64,000 nt of DNA, taken from Bacteroidota bacterium. Its GTDB lineage: Bacteria > Bacteroidota > Bacteroidia > B-17B0 > Aurantibacillaceae. The notes under the pieces were generated by a model that saw only the letters and a program-made list of their open reading frames with translations, did no database searches and was not told where the DNA came from. Positions within the stretch are counted from its first letter, which is position 1. Each line of letters begins with the position of its first letter. The translations under genes were made by a program, and so were the position numbers. Location of the stretch: contig JAHBTI010000001.1 of assembly GCA_019638705.1 (NCBI GenBank), positions 248,001-312,000 on the forward strand, read 5' to 3'. This document shows, piece after piece, positions 27,183-35,756 of the stretch.

Positions 27183-27821
27183 ATGCTCTACTTAAAATCT
27201 TTTACATTTAATCCTTTTCAGGAAAATACTTACGTTCTTTACAACAATGAAAAAGAATGTTTCATTATTGACCCCGGAAATTCAACAACTTCGGAAAACG
27301 ACACGCTGAAAAATTTTATTTCCGAAAAAGGCTTAAAACCCTCGCGTTTGCTGCTTACACACGCGCACATTGACCATATTCTTGGAAATAAATTTGTGTT
27401 TGATGCGTATGGTTTGCTTCCCGAAGTTCACAAAGACGATGTATATTTTATTGAAAAAATGCCGCAAAGTGCCGCTTTGTATGGTGTTCCCGCAGAGCCT
27501 TCGCCTTTTCCGAAAAATTATTTAAACGAGGGCGACAAAATTCTGTTGGGAAATTATGAGTTTCTCTGCATTCACACACCCGGACATTCACCCGGCAGTA
27601 TTTCGTTTTTTTGCAAAGAACAAAAATTGCTGATTGGCGGCGATGTGTTGTTTTACGGCAGCATCGGCAGAACGGATTTACCTATGGGTAATCACGAAAC
27701 GCTGATTAAATCCATAAAAGAAAAATTATTGCCCTTAGGTGATGATGTAAGCGTGTATTGCGGACACGGACAAAGCACCACCATCGGCTTTGAGAAAATG
27801 CACAATCCGTTTTTAGTGTAA
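27183..27821 (+). CDS. MBL-fold hydrolase, glyoxalase II-like
   Basis: The 212-residue metallo-beta-lactamase-fold enzyme has the complete metal set H60-x-H62-x-D64-H65 (THAHIDH), H135 (HTPGHSPGS), D154 (GGDVLF) and a final CGHGQST histidine. It lacks the C-terminal helical domain of true glyoxalase II, and this short form is common in Bacteroidota. Thioester or sulfur-compound hydrolysis is the likely chemistry, and the substrate is unknown. It converges with rsmD, 7 bp away. Confidence 0.85.
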   Translation: MLYLKSFTFNPFQENTYVLYNNEKECFIIDPGNSTTSENDTLKNFISEKGLKPSRLLLTHAHIDHILGNKFVFDAYGLLPEVHKDDVYFIEKMPQSAALYGVPAEPSPFPKNYLNEGDKILLGNYEFLCIHTPGHSPGSISFFCKEQKLLIGGDVLFYGSIGRTDLPMGNHETLIKSIKEKLLPLGDDVSVYCGHGQSTTIGFEKMHNPFLV

Positions 27822-27828
27822 TTCGCGG

Positions 27829-28362
27829 CTAACTTCGTTCAAAAAAACTGAAATTTACATTGCCGTATTTGCGGTGCTGAGAGAAGTGCGGCAAGTTTTC
27901 TAATTTAGTTTTTGCGCCGTGTTCTATAATTAACATACCGTGTTCGTTCAGCAAATTATTTTCAAATACCAATTGATGAATGTCTGCAATATTGGGCATA
28001 TCATAAGGCGGGTCGGCAAAAATTAAATCAAATTTTAAGTGCGCGGTTTTTAAAAAATCAAACACATCGGCTTTTATGGTGTTGATGTTAAAATGTAACT
28101 CCTGCGAAACAGATTTTAAAAACCGGGCGCATTTAAAATTTTTGTCCACGCTCACACTGTTGCTGCTGCCGCGCGAGGCAAATTCCAAAGAAATATGTCC
28201 TGTGCCGCTGAACAAATCCAATACCGATACATTTTCAAAATCAATTTTGTTTGCCAAAATATTAAACAGGGCTTCTTTTGCGAAATCCGTTGTAGGTCGC
28301 ACGGGCAGGTCTTTTGGCGTTTTAATTTGTTTGCCTTTGTGTGTGCCTCCTATAATTCGCAT
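27829..28362 (-). CDS. rsmD: 16S rRNA (guanine-966 N2)-methyltransferase
   Basis: The 177-residue Rossmann-fold methyltransferase starts MRIIGGTHKGKQIKTP, the usual RsmD opening (R-x-I-x-G...G..L). It has the SAM motif LDLFSGTGHISLEFASRG (48-65) and the catalytic motif DPPY (117-120). It modifies 16S rRNA in the small subunit. It overlaps the upstream DUF3822 gene by 13 bp; this pairing recurs in Bacteroidota. Confidence 0.92.
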   Translation of the reverse strand: MRIIGGTHKGKQIKTPKDLPVRPTTDFAKEALFNILANKIDFENVSVLDLFSGTGHISLEFASRGSSNSVSVDKNFKCARFLKSVSQELHFNINTIKADVFDFLKTAHLKFDLIFADPPYDMPNIADIHQLVFENNLLNEHGMLIIEHGAKTKLENLPHFSQHRKYGNVNFSFFERS

Positions 28363-29207
28363 AAATGTTGATTGAGTAAAGTGAAATAAAAATGATTGGG
28401 AATTTTAGAAAGTTCAGGGCTTAAAATTACCAAAGGGTTGCTTGTAACAAAATTTACCTGCTTCACATATTTTTTTATGCTTTTTAAAAGCGAATTATCA
28501 AGCGAACGTTGCGAAGCCACAGCCAGCGAAGTATGCAGAGGATTGAGATTAAACTGTTCCATAGCAAACAAAAGGTAATACAACACATCTTCATCGCTTT
28601 CAAAATCAAACACGTTGTAAAAAATTAAATTGTTTTTTTCTTTGGCGGCAATTTCAAGTTGCTTGTCATAAATAGTTAAAAACACATTAGCTTTTGAAAG
28701 CGAATGTTCGCTGAACAACAGATGAATGTTTACCGCACCTGCATGGCGAATGACCGCGTTGGAAAACGTTTTTTCAAGATAGTTGAGCAATTCCTGTTCC
28801 ACCGAAAAGCAAAACGACATATCTTTTATGTGGTGTTGAAACGGACTTTTTGTTAAAACATTGCCACTGCTGAATGACAACAAAGATTTTACATCAAGCT
28901 GCGAAGCATAAGCATTTGGCAACAAGGTAAACGATGAATTAAGAATTGAAATAAAAACTTTTTCAAATGGTTGGCGGTGCAGCAAATAATTTTGAACCAA
29001 AAATGCAATGCGGTCTTTCAGCGTTTGCTTAACATCGTAACTGTTATCTAATTCTGCATGACACAGTTCAACAACTTGCCTTGAACTTTGAACCGAAACA
29101 GCATACATAAATGTGGAAGAACCGATAAACACCGATAAAATCAAAGGCTCGGCAGGGCGTTCGTTTTTTCCGTAAAAAAAATGCGTTATGTAAGCCTCGT
29201 TAATCAA
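28350..29207 (-). CDS. DUF3822-family protein
   Basis: The protein has about 285 residues and belongs to the family found next to rsmD in Bacteroidota; function unknown. The layout (LILSVFIGSSTFMYAVS early, VNIHLLFSEHSLSKANVFLTIYDKQLEIAAKEK in the middle) resembles an actin-like ATPase fold without obvious nucleotide motifs. The open frame extends to a TTG at 29219, but a minus-strand TAGTTTTG promoter box (29224-29217) covers that codon. The start is therefore placed at the TTG at 29207 (MINEAYITHFF), with low certainty. There is no ATG before the conserved region. Confidence 0.75.
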   Translation of the reverse strand: MINEAYITHFFYGKNERPAEPLILSVFIGSSTFMYAVSVQSSRQVVELCHAELDNSYDVKQTLKDRIAFLVQNYLLHRQPFEKVFISILNSSFTLLPNAYASQLDVKSLLSFSSGNVLTKSPFQHHIKDMSFCFSVEQELLNYLEKTFSNAVIRHAGAVNIHLLFSEHSLSKANVFLTIYDKQLEIAAKEKNNLIFYNVFDFESDEDVLYYLLFAMEQFNLNPLHTSLAVASQRSLDNSLLKSIKKYVKQVNFVTSNPLVILSPELSKIPNHFYFTLLNQHLCEL

Positions 29208-29348
29208 AAGAGGGGGCAAAACTAAGAAAAAACAAATAATCTCTTGTTTTAAACATTGGCGACTTTGAGCAGCTTTTTATGCCGTTTTATGACTGAAATA
29301 ACCTGATTTTCAACACCTGTTTTTTGAAAATAATTTTAGCGCAAAACG

Positions 29349-29378
29349 TTGTACATTATGTAAAAAGTGCTATTTTTA
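29349..29378 (+). promoter_or_regulatory. Promoter of the DUF6089 gene, TTG-N19-TATTTTTA
   Basis: TTG at 29349-29351 and TATTTTTA at 29371-29378 have the ideal 19-bp spacer; the final base of the -7 box is A rather than G. The predicted transcript starts about 10 bp before the ATG at 29396. Confidence 0.5.
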
Positions 29379-29395
29379 CGTCTTTTTAAACCACA

Positions 29396-30337
29396 ATGCG
29401 TAAATCTTTTATTTATTTATTCTCGTTTTCACTTTTTGTTTTTACTGCCCAAGCACAAAATTTTTTGCGCCTTGGCGACTGGAAAAAGTACAGAAAAGAA
29501 GTTTTTGGAGGGGTTGGTACATCTAACTTTTTGGGCGATTTGGGCGGCGGAAACACCACAGGACGGGACTATTCCCCCGCAGATTTAAACTTTTCCACTA
29601 CCCGTATGGCAATCAGCGCAGGCGGCAGATACAAATTAGAACGCTGGCTGAATGTGGGCGGTAAACTCAGCTATTTGGCGGTGAGGGGCGATGACAAATT
29701 ATCCACAGAAATTTCAAGGCAGCAACGTAACTTAAATTTCAAATCCAATATTTTTGAACTTACAGGGCGTGTTGAAGCAGGTTGGCAAAAAAACAGAGTG
29801 GGGGGAACTAAATATTCAAACCACAGCTACAAACGCCTGCGCGGCAGCGGACACAGCATATATGGTTTTATCGGTATCGGCGCATTTTACTTTAACCCCA
29901 AAGGCAAAGCACCTGACGGAAAATATGTGAAACTTCGTCCGCTTCACACCGAAGGACAAGGTTTGCCCGACGGACCAAAACAGTACTCGAGAATTAGTGT
30001 GGCTATTCCGGTGGGGGTGTATTACAAATACCATATCAGCAATGTTTGGACAGTAGGCGCAGAATTTAGTATCCGCAAAACATTTACAGATTATATTGAC
30101 GATGTGGGCGGTGTGTATTACGACTCTACGGCATTGGCAAATAATTACGGCGTTTTGGCAGCGCAAATGGCTGACCCGAATATTTATCCTAAGCGCAGTT
30201 ATACACGCCCTGCTGCCGACGGCACGCGCGCCATACGCGGCGATAAACAAAAAGATGTGTACATGAGTTTAGAAATTACACTCAGCTACACGTTTAAAGA
30301 AAAACGCCGCTTAACACGTTTGAGAAGCAAGTTTTAA
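29396..30337 (+). CDS. Outer-membrane beta-barrel protein, DUF6089/PorG-like
   Basis: The 313-residue protein has a signal peptide (MRKSFIYLFSFSLFVFTAQAQ) and a mature part made of alternating amphipathic strands. It opens with the FGGVGTSNFLGDLGG segment that characterises DUF6089/PorG-type barrels. PorG is an outer-membrane component of type IX secretion, so a role in that machinery is possible given the many T9SS cargo genes here. Other DUF6089 proteins are simple barrels of unknown function. The C-terminus is basic (KEKRRLTRLRSKF). Confidence 0.7.
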   Translation: MRKSFIYLFSFSLFVFTAQAQNFLRLGDWKKYRKEVFGGVGTSNFLGDLGGGNTTGRDYSPADLNFSTTRMAISAGGRYKLERWLNVGGKLSYLAVRGDDKLSTEISRQQRNLNFKSNIFELTGRVEAGWQKNRVGGTKYSNHSYKRLRGSGHSIYGFIGIGAFYFNPKGKAPDGKYVKLRPLHTEGQGLPDGPKQYSRISVAIPVGVYYKYHISNVWTVGAEFSIRKTFTDYIDDVGGVYYDSTALANNYGVLAAQMADPNIYPKRSYTRPAADGTRAIRGDKQKDVYMSLEITLSYTFKEKRRLTRLRSKF

Positions 30338-30437
30338 CACTTTGGTGTCTGTAAACTCGCTTTTATTTTTTTGTGCTTTTTGTTTAAAAATTTACCTTTA
30401 GTACCTTACACTCCGGTTTAATTTTTAATTTTTGCGT

Positions 30438-31796
30438 ATGAATGTAATAACACGGGTAAAATATGGTTGCACACAAATTGCCTTATGTGTGGGTTTGCTG
30501 TTATATGCAAATGTGTCATTTTCGCAATTGCCTGTTGCCACGTTTCCTTTAAATACAAAAGCAACCAAAACTTTGGTGGACAGCCTTTCCAATCAGCTTT
30601 TAAAATTTTATGTGTTTGCCGACAATGCCAAGCAAATGAGCGATTACATTAAAGAACGCTGCAAAAAAGGTGCGTACAACAATGTAAAAGACCCTCACGT
30701 TTTGGCAGCCATGCTTACCAAAGATGTTGCTTCAGTTCATCTTGACGAGCATTTTCATGTGGAGTATAATCCGAAAATGGCAAACGAATTGTTAGGTTAT
30801 ATTGACGATGTTCCTAAAATGGTGGCAGAGCGTTTAAATCAGGATAAACTGAAAAATTTCGGTTTTAAAAAAGTGGAAATTTTAAACGGCAACATTGGTT
30901 ATTTGGAAATCAGTTCTTTTTCGCGCCTCAACGACCACTCGCAAGCCGCTGCCGCTGCCGCACTTGGATTGTTGGCAAATGCAAATGCTTTAATTATTGA
31001 TTTGCGTTACGGCAAAGGCGGTTCGCCTGAAATGATTAATTACATCGTCAGCCATTTTTTTAAAGAAAAAACCCACGTTTCGGATATTTATATGCGCTGC
31101 GAAAAAACAACCTTGCCGTATTGGACAACGCCTCCAACCGACAAACATCTTTTGCCTTTAACCGAAATGCCCATTTACATTCTCACAAGCTACAAAACAT
31201 TTTCAGCCGCCGAGGGTTTAACATTTGAACTGCAAAGTTTAAACCGTGCTGTTGTGGTGGGCGAAACTACACGCGGCGGCGCACACACGGTAACGTACCG
31301 CCCTTTGAGTTCGGGTTTTGTAGCCGATGTTCCGTTTGGCAGAGCGTTTAGTCCTGAAACACACGCTAACTGGGAAGGCGTGGGCATTGAGCCGGATATT
31401 AAAGTATCTGCCGAAAACGCTTTGGAAACTGCCGAATTAAAAATATTTGAAAACGCGCTTGCTAACACAAAAGATGAAAACGAAATAAAACGATTGAACT
31501 GGCAAAGAGACCTTTTGCAATCCGTAAATCACCCCACAAAAAAAGATACAGCCATATACAAATCGTTTGTTGGCGATTTTGGTGCGTATAATATTTCTTA
31601 CTCGCAAGGTATTTTGTATTACCAAAAAGCAGGCAAGGCAAAATTTGTTTTATTGCCCCTGAAAGGAAACACCATGAAAATAAAAGGCGATGACAGTTTT
31701 CGCGTGGAATTTTTTAAGGACGAAAAAGGAGCGGTAAATAAAATGGCTACTTATTATGACGACTGGCGCGTGGAATACGCAGAAAAAAACCGGTAG
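30438..31796 (+). CDS. S41-family peptidase, IRBP-like, exported
   Basis: This is a 452-residue exported protein. The order is signal peptide, S41 N-terminal helical domain (about 45-130), catalytic core, and a C-terminal beta domain of about 90 residues. The core has NIGYLEISSF, LIIDLRYGKGGSPE, and the nucleophile Ser (about 256) in YKTFSAAEG, followed by VVVGETTRGGAH. The lysine general base of CtpA/Tsp is not evident at the usual spacing. This matches the retinoid-binding-protein-like S41 branch, in which the mechanism is unclear. The last 50 bp overlap the end of nhaA on the opposite strand. Confidence 0.85.
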   Translation: MNVITRVKYGCTQIALCVGLLLYANVSFSQLPVATFPLNTKATKTLVDSLSNQLLKFYVFADNAKQMSDYIKERCKKGAYNNVKDPHVLAAMLTKDVASVHLDEHFHVEYNPKMANELLGYIDDVPKMVAERLNQDKLKNFGFKKVEILNGNIGYLEISSFSRLNDHSQAAAAAALGLLANANALIIDLRYGKGGSPEMINYIVSHFFKEKTHVSDIYMRCEKTTLPYWTTPPTDKHLLPLTEMPIYILTSYKTFSAAEGLTFELQSLNRAVVVGETTRGGAHTVTYRPLSSGFVADVPFGRAFSPETHANWEGVGIEPDIKVSAENALETAELKIFENALANTKDENEIKRLNWQRDLLQSVNHPTKKDTAIYKSFVGDFGAYNISYSQGILYYQKAGKAKFVLLPLKGNTMKIKGDDSFRVEFFKDEKGAVNKMATYYDDWRVEYAEKNR

Positions 31797-32883
31797 GAAA
31801 AGAAAATTTCAACCAACATAAACCCAAAATTCCCGAAACAAACGAAGCAATCAACACCGCCAATTTTGAATTGTTGATTAACTCCGCATTTTCTCCAAAG
31901 GCTAATTGCGCAATAAAAATGGACATGGTGAAACCTATGCCGCCCAACATTCCTGCGCCAATTAAATGTTTGCGGTTTACACGTTCAGGCAAAGCACACA
32001 AACCAAAGTAAACCGAAACCAAAGAGAACAAAATAATCCCAAAGGGTTTTCCTAAAATTAATCCGAGTAAAATTCCTAAGCTGTTTGTGTCAGTTAAATT
32101 GTCAAGAGAATTTGCGCTCAACACTACACAAGTATTTGCCAAAGCAAAAATCGGAAGAATAACAGCGTTCACAGGTTTGTTTAATAAAGAACCAAGCCTT
32201 TCATTGTGTTTAAACGGAATAACAAAAGCTAACATCACACCCGCCAAAGTTGCGTGAATACCCGAATGCAGCATGAAATACCATATTACAATTCCACCCA
32301 AAATGTAAGGAATGAGGTTGTGAATTTTCAATCGGTTTAAAATAAATAAGACTAACAAAACAGAAAACGCAATCAATAAGTTTGTCCACACCACGCCCGA
32401 AGAATAAAAAAATGCAATCACCAAAATTGCACCCAAATCGTCAATAACCGCAAAGGCAGTAAGAAAAACTTTTAACGCCGTTGGTACTTTATTTCCGAGT
32501 AAGGACAAAATACCGAGAGAAAACACAATGTCCGTAGCGATTGGAATACCTACACCGCGTTGCAAAAATGTTCCGTAATTCAAGGATAAAAAAATCAAAG
32601 CAGGAAAAATCATTCCGCCCAAAGCTGCCATTATTGGCAACAGAGCTTTTTGTAAACCCGATAATTCGCCTTCGTAAATTTCGTGTCGCAATTCCAAACC
32701 AATCAACAAAAAGAAAATTGCCATTAAGCCGTCGTTGATGATTAATTCGTAATTGTGCCAAAACGTTGTGTATGCCTCGCCAACAGAGGAATTGGTAAGC
32801 ACCAACGAAAACAAAGTGCAAGCAATTAAAATAATGCCCGCCGATTTTTCGCTTTCAAAAAATGTGTATATGAATTTTTTCAT
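31747..32883 (-). CDS. nhaA: Na+/H+ antiporter NhaA
   Basis: The protein has 378 residues and about twelve membrane helices. The helix motif IATDIVFSLGILSLLGN and the paired aspartates of AVIDDLGAILVIAFFY (the cation/proton site) are present, and the C-terminal half has the GGIGFTMSIFIAQLAF block. It exports Na+ in exchange for H+ at alkaline pH. The ATG at 32883 is used because the longer frame runs into a family B repeat. The 3' end overlaps the S41 gene tail-to-tail by 50 bp. Confidence 0.94.
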   Translation of the reverse strand: MKKFIYTFFESEKSAGIILIACTLFSLVLTNSSVGEAYTTFWHNYELIINDGLMAIFFLLIGLELRHEIYEGELSGLQKALLPIMAALGGMIFPALIFLSLNYGTFLQRGVGIPIATDIVFSLGILSLLGNKVPTALKVFLTAFAVIDDLGAILVIAFFYSSGVVWTNLLIAFSVLLVLFILNRLKIHNLIPYILGGIVIWYFMLHSGIHATLAGVMLAFVIPFKHNERLGSLLNKPVNAVILPIFALANTCVVLSANSLDNLTDTNSLGILLGLILGKPFGIILFSLVSVYFGLCALPERVNRKHLIGAGMLGGIGFTMSIFIAQLAFGENAELINNSKLAVLIASFVSGILGLCWLKFSFPTGFFLRIPRASRHNK

Positions 32884-32893
32884 GTTGTTTTTT

Positions 32894-32960
32894 ACCACAG
32901 AGGCACGAAGAACAAAAATACAAATAAAAATTCTCTGTGAACTCTGTGTCTTTGTGGTTA
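32894..32960. repeat. Family B palindromic repeat, copy 2
   Basis: ACCACAGAGGCACGAAGAAC at the left is matched by CTCTGTGTCTTTGTGGT at the right, with an AT-rich centre. It fills the gap between the glycosyltransferase stop and the nhaA start, both on the minus strand. Confidence 0.7.
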
Positions 32961-32965
32961 GTGTT

Positions 32966-33709
32966 CTACAAAAACTGAAAAATTTTCCGCAAAGGTTTTA
33001 AATACAAAGTATAAAAACGTGGTTTCAACCCGTTTATTTCCCATGCCTTGCGGTCTTCTAAATTAGCGTTAATTCTGTTTTGTACGCTGGCATTGCTCTT
33101 GCCGCCCACACGCATTTTTACGGTGTATTCGGGTAAATAAGAAATTTTGATTTTGTGTTTGTGAATAAAACGCAACATCAATTCATAATCTGCCGCGCTT
33201 GAAAATTGCAAATTAAATTTTCCGAATTTTTGATAACAGTCTTTCTTCACAAAAAATGTGGGGTGTGGCGGCATCCAACCGTTTATAAAAGCATTCGCTT
33301 TGTAATTTCCGCTTTTCCATTGGCGGATAATTTTGTCGGTGTTGGTTTTATCCACATAATACAAATCGCTGTAAGCCCCGTCGCAATTAGTGTTTGAAAA
33401 AAGTGCGGCGTATTTTTCAATCACATGGTTGTCAATATAAAAATCGTCTGAATGTAAAATGCCGATGATGTCGCCGCTTGCCAAGTCAATGCCTTTGTTG
33501 ATTGCATCATACAAACCTTTATCTTTTTCCGATACAAATTTTGAAATCTTGCTTTTGTATTTGTCAATGATTTGCAAAGTTTCGTCTGTTGAAACGCCGT
33601 CCACCACAATGTATTCAAGCTTGGTGTAAGATTGCGAAATCACTGACAAAATGGTTTGCTCCAAAGTAGCGGCGGAGTTGTATGTAACGGTTATGAGGGA
33701 AATTTTCAT
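32966..33709 (-). CDS. Family 2 glycosyltransferase
   Basis: The 247-residue GT-A-fold enzyme starts MKISLITVTYNSAATLEQTI, the GT2 opening. The metal/nucleotide-sugar motif is SDD (GILHSDDFYID), and GWMPPHPTFFVKK and SSAADYELMLRF are the acceptor-side motifs of WcaA-like enzymes. Two repeat elements flank it, and heptose-nucleotide genes lie just upstream on the same strand. A role in adding a sugar, perhaps heptose, to a surface glycan is an inference from context. Confidence 0.88.
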   Translation of the reverse strand: MKISLITVTYNSAATLEQTILSVISQSYTKLEYIVVDGVSTDETLQIIDKYKSKISKFVSEKDKGLYDAINKGIDLASGDIIGILHSDDFYIDNHVIEKYAALFSNTNCDGAYSDLYYVDKTNTDKIIRQWKSGNYKANAFINGWMPPHPTFFVKKDCYQKFGKFNLQFSSAADYELMLRFIHKHKIKISYLPEYTVKMRVGGKSNASVQNRINANLEDRKAWEINGLKPRFYTLYLKPLRKIFQFL

Positions 33710-33719
33710 TTTTTGTTTA

Positions 33720-33828
33720 ACCACATAGGGCACATAGAGGCTATGTCATTCTGAGGAACGAAGAATCTGTTTGAGATGCTTCCTTCGTCAGCATGACACA
33801 AAGGGAAACTATGTGTTCTATGTGTTTC
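33720..33828. repeat. Family B repeat with a nested family C repeat
   Basis: Outer arms CCACATAGGGCACATAG and CTATGTGTTCTATGTGTTT form a family B hairpin. Inserted between them (33744-33798) is a different element with ends TGTCATTCTGAGGAACGAAG and CTTCCTTCGTCAGCATGACA, which match in 16 of 20 positions when inverted. The nesting implies that the family C sequence arrived second. A 12-bp direct repeat TTTCAATTTAAT (33825 and 33848) follows. Confidence 0.7.
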
Positions 33829-33854
33829 AATTTAATCGCGATTTAGGTTTCAAT

Positions 33855-34403
33855 TTAATTCTGTAAAGCAATAACTACATCATTCAACGAAGCGAAATTA
33901 AAATCAATTTTTTCATCTTCCTTTTTTTCTTCCGAAATAAAAATGGTTTTCATTCCTGCGTTTCTGCCAAATTCCATATCGCTTAGGCTGTCGCCGATGA
34001 TAATACTTTTTGAAAAATTAATGTCGGGGAAATCTTGTTTTGCCTGCAAAGCCATGCCAATAGCCGGTTTTCGCGTGGGGTGATTTTCTGAGCTCAAGTA
34101 AGGCGAAAAATAAACTTTATCAATTCTTCCGCCGTGATACGAAATTTCGTAGAGCATATTTTTGTGAATGAGTTCCAAATCTTCCGTTCGGTACAGGCGT
34201 TTCCCGATGCCTTGTTGATTTGTTACCACCACAATTTTCCCGAACAGAGGATTAAAAAATTTCAGCGCGTCAAACACGCCTTCCAAAAATTCAAACTCAA
34301 TCCAATGCTTCACATAATCGTTTTCCAACTTTTTGTTTATGACACCGTCTCGGTCAAGGAACAAAGTCCAAGTTTTGTCAATATTTAAACTCTTTAAACT
34401 CAT
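33855..34403 (-). CDS. HAD-IIIA phosphatase, GmhB-like
   Basis: The protein has 182 residues from the ATG at 34403. The HAD motif I FLDRDGVINKK contains D17/D19, motif II is VVVTNQQG, and IIGDSLSDMEFGRNAG is the motif IV region. Family members remove the 7-phosphate from heptose bisphosphate or act on histidinol phosphate. The zinc-binding cysteines seen in E. coli GmhB are absent: the equivalent loop reads SPYLSSENHPTRKPAIGM. It overlaps the nucleotidyltransferase gene by 26 bp and lies in a heptose-nucleotide cluster, which favours the heptose role. Confidence 0.8.
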   Translation of the reverse strand: MSLKSLNIDKTWTLFLDRDGVINKKLENDYVKHWIEFEFLEGVFDALKFFNPLFGKIVVVTNQQGIGKRLYRTEDLELIHKNMLYEISYHGGRIDKVYFSPYLSSENHPTRKPAIGMALQAKQDFPDINFSKSIIIGDSLSDMEFGRNAGMKTIFISEEKKEDEKIDFNFASLNDVVIALQN

Positions 34404-35088
34404 CTTGCGCTTTATTATAATCTTCGGGAATGCCAATGTCAATAAAATAACTTTGATATTCAAAACCAAAAATATTTAGCTCGCTTACTTTTTTTTCAAA
34501 AAAATCTTTTTCTATGGAAAAGTTTTTGTTTGGCTCTGTGTGTTTTAAAAAAATATCTTTGTTTAAAATATAAACGCCGCCGTTAATTATGCCTTGCGTT
34601 TCAATGCTGCTTTTTTCTGTAAAAGCATAAATTTTTCTATTCTCATTAACTTTAATAGTTCCGTAACGTGCGGCATTTTCAACTTTGCGCAAAGCCAAAG
34701 AACAATCGGCTTTATGTGTGGTGTGCTGACTGAAATGCAAATTCAAATCCACATCAAAAAAAGAATCGCCGTTTAAAACCAAACTATCTTTTTCAGCACA
34801 TTGCTCCATTGCCAAGCGAATGCCGCCACCTGTGCCAAGAGGATTTTCTTCTTTGGCGTAAGAAATGTTTATTCCCAAAAATTTATTTTTATAGTAATCA
34901 GAAATTTTATCGGACAAATGCCCTGTTGAAAATATTATGTTTTTTATTCCGTAATGTTTTAAATAACGCAACTGATAATTGAGAAAAGGCTCGCCGTTTA
35001 CCAATGCCATAGGTTTTGGCAAATCTTTTACAACAGATTGCAAGCGCGTTCCAAATCCTCCTGCCAATATAATTGCCGTTTGCAACAT
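34378..35088 (-). CDS. Nucleotidyltransferase, HddC-like (GDP-heptose synthesis)
   Basis: The 236-residue sugar-nucleotide transferase starts MLQTAIILAGGFGTRLQSVVKDLPKPM, with a metal-binding LVLNGDSFFD and the FIDIGIPEDY tail typical of the HddC/RfbF-like group. With gmhA and a gmhB-like phosphatase next to it, the likely reaction is D-glycero-alpha-D-manno-heptose-1-phosphate plus GTP to GDP-heptose. Mannose-1-phosphate guanylyltransferase activity is an alternative. It starts one base from the end of gmhA. Confidence 0.82.
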   Translation of the reverse strand: MLQTAIILAGGFGTRLQSVVKDLPKPMALVNGEPFLNYQLRYLKHYGIKNIIFSTGHLSDKISDYYKNKFLGINISYAKEENPLGTGGGIRLAMEQCAEKDSLVLNGDSFFDVDLNLHFSQHTTHKADCSLALRKVENAARYGTIKVNENRKIYAFTEKSSIETQGIINGGVYILNKDIFLKHTEPNKNFSIEKDFFEKKVSELNIFGFEYQSYFIDIGIPEDYNKAQDEFKEFKY

Positions 35089-35669
35089 TATTTTTTCGGA
35101 AATAAATTCAGTTCAACCAATTCGCAAATGGTGTGCCCCAACAGCATGTGGCATTCCTGAATGCGCGGCGTGTCGTTGCTTGGAATGTTGATTAAATATT
35201 TGCACAATGATTTCATTTTTCCGCCTGTTTCGCCTGTAAAACCAACGGTTATAATTCCTTTGTTGTTGGAGGCTTCCAGAGCTTTTACCACATTCGCACT
35301 GTTTCCGCTTGTGCTCAATCCGATAAGTACATCGCCTTTTCTTCCCATAGCTTCTACCAAGCGGCTATAAATTACATCGTAGCTGTAATCGTTTGCCACC
35401 GCCGTTGTGTAGCTTGTGTTTACGTGCAGGGCTTCCGAAAAAAGCGGTGGGCGGTCATAATAAAAACGTCCGCTTAATTCGGCAGCCAAATGTTGTGAAT
35501 CTGCCGCGCTGCCGCCGTTTCCGCACCACAGCACTTTTCCGTTGTGCTTGTATGTGTTTACAATTTCAGACACAATTTTTTCAACCGTGTTTAAAATTTC
35601 TTTGTTTTCCAATAATGATTTTTTCAAATCTGCCGAAGCCTGTATGCGTGATTTAATCAAGTCAATCAT
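35088..35669 (-). CDS. gmhA: Sedoheptulose-7-phosphate isomerase
   Basis: The 193-residue SIS-fold isomerase makes D-glycero-D-manno-heptose-7-phosphate. The motifs GNGGSAADSQHLAAELSGRF, LSTSGNSANV and QECHMLLGHTICELVE supply the expected His, Glu and Gln ligands of the metal site. It appears to be the first gene of the minus-strand cluster gmhA, hddC-like, gmhB-like, glycosyltransferase. The sugar kinase needed between the isomerase and phosphatase steps is missing from this cluster. The gene is divergent from the toxin-antitoxin remnant. Confidence 0.93.
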   Translation of the reverse strand: MIDLIKSRIQASADLKKSLLENKEILNTVEKIVSEIVNTYKHNGKVLWCGNGGSAADSQHLAAELSGRFYYDRPPLFSEALHVNTSYTTAVANDYSYDVIYSRLVEAMGRKGDVLIGLSTSGNSANVVKALEASNNKGIITVGFTGETGGKMKSLCKYLINIPSNDTPRIQECHMLLGHTICELVELNLFPKK

Positions 35670-35733
35670 GCGATAAAAGTATATGTTTTTTGTGAGTTGG
35701 CGAGGGGAGAAGTCTTAACACAGAATAATTTTG

Positions 35734-35741
35734 TACTTTTG
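35734..35741 (+). promoter_or_regulatory. -7 box TACTTTTG for the antitoxin gene
   Basis: An exact TAnnTTTG lies 15 bp before the ATG at 35757. A second, overlapping match (TAATTTTG, 35726-35733) is directly upstream. A -33 element is not obvious. Confidence 0.4.
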
Positions 35742-35756
35742 TTAAAGCAAAAATAT

